Source: Nemania diffusa (lineage: Eukaryota > Ascomycota > Sordariomycetes > Xylariales > Xylariaceae). From it: a DNA stretch of 64,000 nt. Each line of letters opens with the position of its first letter. Positions within the stretch are counted from its first letter, which is position 1. Both the position numbers and the translations under genes were made by a program. Below, piece after piece: positions 61,190 through 64,000 of this stretch. Below the pieces are notes generated by a model, which was not told the origin of the DNA, ran no database searches, and saw only the letters and a program-made list of their open reading frames with translations. Location: NCBI GenBank assembly GCA_038501195.1, contig JBBPUQ010000005.1, positions 2,108,001 to 2,172,000 on the forward strand. Direction: 5' to 3'.

Positions 61190-62950
61190 ATTAAATAAAT
61201 TATAATAATTATAATATATAAAATAAAATAAAATAAAATAAATTAAAATAAATTAAAATAAATAAAAATAAATATAATAATTATATTAATTAAAATAAAA
61301 TAAATTAAAATAAATAAAACTAAATATAATAATTATATTAATTAAAATAAAATAAATTAATTATATTAATTATAATAACTATAATATATAAAATAAAATA
61401 AATAAAAATAAATAAAAAAAAATTAAAATAAATTAAAATAAATATAATAATTATATTAATTAAAATAAAATAAATTAATTATATTAATTATAATAATTAT
61501 AATATATAAAATAAATTAAATTAAAATAATTAAAATAAATTAAAATAATTAAAATAAATAAAATAAATTAAAACAATTATAATAATTATAATAATTATAA
61601 TAATTAAAATAAATTAAAATAAATTAAAATAAATAAAAATAAATCAAAATAAATAAAAATAAATATAATAATTATATTAATTAAAATAAAATAAATTAAT
61701 TAAATAAATTATAATAATTATAATATATAAAATAAAATAAATAAAAATAAATAAAAATAAATATATTAATTATATTAATTAAAATAAAATAAAATAATTA
61801 TATTAATTATAATAACTATAATATATAAAATAAATAAAACAAATTAAAATAACTAAAATATATTAAAATAAATAAAAATTTAATAAATATAAAAATTAAA
61901 ATATTTAATATAAATTTAAATAAACAAAAATAAATAAATATAAATTAAATTAAATTAAAATAAATATAATAATTATATTAATTATAATAATTATAATATA
62001 TAAAATAAAATAAATTAAAATAAATAAAAATAAATAAAAATAAATTAAAATAAATTAAAATAAATTAAAATAAATAAAAATAAATAAAAAAAATTATAAT
62101 AATTATATTAATCAAAATAAAATAAATTAATTAAATAAATTATAATAATTATAATATATAAAATAAAATAAAATAAAATAAATTAAAATAAATTAAAATA
62201 AATTAAAATAAATAAAAATAAATATAATAATTATATTAATTAAAATAAAATAAATTAAAATAAATAAAACTAAATATAATAATTATATTAATTAAAATAA
62301 AATAAATTAATTATATTAATTATAATAACTATAATATATAAAATAAAATAAATAAAAATAAATAAAAAGAAATTAAAATAAATTAAAATAAATTAAAATA
62401 AATATAATAATTATATTAATTAAAATAAAATAAATTAATTAAATAAATTATAATAATTATAATATATAAAATAAAATAAATTAAAATAAATAAAAATAAA
62501 TAAAAATAAATATAATAATTATATTAATTAAAATAAAATAAAATAATTAAATAAATTAAAATAAATAAAAATAAATAAAAATAAATATAATAATTATATT
62601 AATTATAATAACTATAATATATAAAATAAAATAAATTAAAATAAATAAAAAGATATAAAAATAAATAAAAATAAATTAAAATAAATTAAAATAAATATAT
62701 TAATTATATTAATTAAAATAAAATAAAATAATTATATTAATTATAATAACTATAATATATAAAATAAATAAAACAAATTAAAATAATTAAAATATATTAA
62801 AATAAATAAAAATTTAATAAATATAAAAATTAAAATATTTAATATAAATTTAAATAAACAAAAATAAATAAACATAAATTAAATTAAATTAAAATAAATA
62901 TAATAATTATATTAATTATAATAATTATAATATATAAAATAAAATAAATT
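61190..62950. repeat. Large direct duplication, about 0.94-kb offset
   Basis: Long stretches of 61201-61460 recur at 62141-62420 (offset 940, growing by 10-base insertions), and 61825-61990 recur at 62759-62930 (offset 934) with very few differences, for example AACT against AATT. The central part is less well conserved. The smaller building block is a 10-mer such as TAAATTAAAA. This is a higher-order arrangement in an A/T repeat array. Confidence 0.75.
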
Positions 62951-63180
62951 AAAATAAATTAAAATAAATAAAAATAAATTAAAATAATTAAAATAAATTA
63001 AAATAATTAAAATAATTAAAATAAATTAAAACAATTATAATAATTATAATAACTATAATAATTAAAATAAATTAAAATAAATTAAAATAAATTAAAATAA
63101 ATTAAAATAAATAAAAATAAATAAAAATAAATAAAAATAAATTAAAATAATTAAAATAAATTAAATTAAATTAAAATAAA

Positions 63181-63310
63181 TTAAATTAAATTAAATTAAA
63201 TTAAATTAAATTAAATTAAATTAAATTAAATTAAATTAAATTAAATTAAATTAAATTAAATTAAATTAAATTAAATTAAATTAAATTAAATTAAATTAAA
63301 TTAAATTAAA
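63181..63310. repeat. Perfect (TTAAA)26 pentanucleotide array
   Basis: Twenty-six uninterrupted TTAAA units. To the right the sequence becomes irregular, A/T-balanced and almost free of G and C, so the array marks an internal boundary of the block. Confidence 0.9.
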
Positions 63311-64000
63311 ATCATTTTAATTTAAAATATAAAAACTTATTTATAAATTAAACTTTTTAAAAAATTTATAATTATATTTATAATATAATTTATAATTTAT
63401 TTTAATTTATTTATATATATTATAAATTTTAATATATTTAAAGTTTTTTTATATAATATATTAAAAATATTATTTATTTATAATATAATTTAATATATAT
63501 ATAATAAAATATTATTAATTAAAATATTATATAAATTATAATTTTTTTATAATGTTTTAATTAATTATATTTTATTATATAAAATATTTATTATAAAATT
63601 TATATTAATATTTTATTTAAAATAAATAAATAAATTTTAATATATTTTAAATATAATAAATAATAGTAATTAATTTTAATTATTTAATATAATATTTAAA
63701 TATAATTATATTTATTTTAATATAATATTTTTTATATAATATTAAAACAAATATATAATTAATTTATATTTTATAATATAAATATAAATAAAATTTAATT
63801 ATTATTAAAGTTTTAAATTTTGTTAATAAATTATATAAATTTATTTTTATTTATATAAAATATTATTTTATTATTTAAATTATATTAAATTTTTTAAAAA
63901 ATTTTTAATATTATAATATAAATAAAAAAAATAAATAATTATTTTAAATTTTATTATTAATAAATATATATATTTATATTTAATATATTTATATAAAATA

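Larger units (their letters stand above)
55750..64000. other. Extreme AT-rich block (heterochromatin or centromere-like)
   Basis: From about 55750 to the window end the sequence is nearly all A and T; guanine and cytosine are rare, and almost absent after about 63310. The boundary with the normal-GC gene desert is sharp. The part at about 55.8-57.3 kb is T-rich on the given strand, and about 57.5-63.3 kb is A-rich. It contains no coding frame and several tandem or dispersed repeats (listed separately). Such blocks in ascomycetes are usually gene-free heterochromatin, often shaped by RIP, and include centromeres. The near absence of G and C goes beyond what I would expect of RIP alone. Confidence 0.85.

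Noticed and set aside
55750..64000. Mitochondrial DNA or a telomere
   Set aside because: No mitochondrial genes or RNAs and no TTAGGG arrays; A/T content is far above usual mitochondrial values.

Overview
The window looks like nuclear DNA of a filamentous ascomycete (Pezizomycotina, probably a Sordariomycete). Genes are split by short GT-AG introns (about 44-180 nt), often with CTAAC/CTAAT-type branch sites just before the acceptor. The families are typical of that group: PXA/PX sorting nexin, PC4/Sub1, DUF2235, DUF6594, a PTH11/SAT-type seven-helix membrane protein, a UMTA/LaeA-like methyltransferase and an adenylation-thiolation-reductase enzyme. No rRNA, tRNA, CRISPR or intact transposon was recognised. 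All gene models were spliced by hand from conserved motifs and reading phase.

Left part (1-11.3 kb): a PXA-PX-Nexin_C sorting nexin running off the left edge, a divergently transcribed PC4/Sub1 transcriptional coactivator, a DUF2235 alpha/beta-hydrolase with a long helical tail, and a DUF6594 membrane protein. From 11.3 to 18.7 kb there is little coding sequence. The exception is a 57-codon Lys/Glu-rich ORF with a clear TATA box and a 5'UTR intron.

Centre (18.7-40.1 kb): a candidate biosynthetic cluster of five core enzymes plus two flanking genes. In order: an NRPS-like A-T-R carboxylic acid reductase (-), an O-methyltransferase (-), a PAL/TAL-type aromatic ammonia-lyase with the Ala-Ser-Gly MIO triad (-), an FAD aromatic hydroxylase (-), a second SAM methyltransferase (+), a cytochrome P450 (-) and a seven-helix membrane protein (+). 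Read together, this suggests an aromatic amino acid is deaminated to a cinnamate/coumarate, hydroxylated by P450 and flavoenzyme, O-methylated, and reduced at the carboxylate to an aldehyde or alcohol. Functionally this mirrors the plant monolignol route, with 4CL and CCR activities replaced by one A-T-R protein. The pathway and product are inference. No polyketide synthase, transcription factor or exporter was recognised in the cluster.

Right part (40-64 kb): a decayed ankyrin-repeat gene (41.1-43.3 kb), a BRCT-domain protein (44.5-45.6 kb), then about 10 kb without recognisable genes, rich in TAGGTA/TACCTA and GTACATAC words, microsatellites and inverted repeats. At about 55.75 kb the composition changes abruptly to an almost pure A/T block that runs to the window end. 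It contains a 140-bp tandem satellite, a 139-bp duplication, a duplication of about 0.94 kb and a perfect (TTAAA)26 array. It may be a centromeric or other heterochromatic AT-rich domain.
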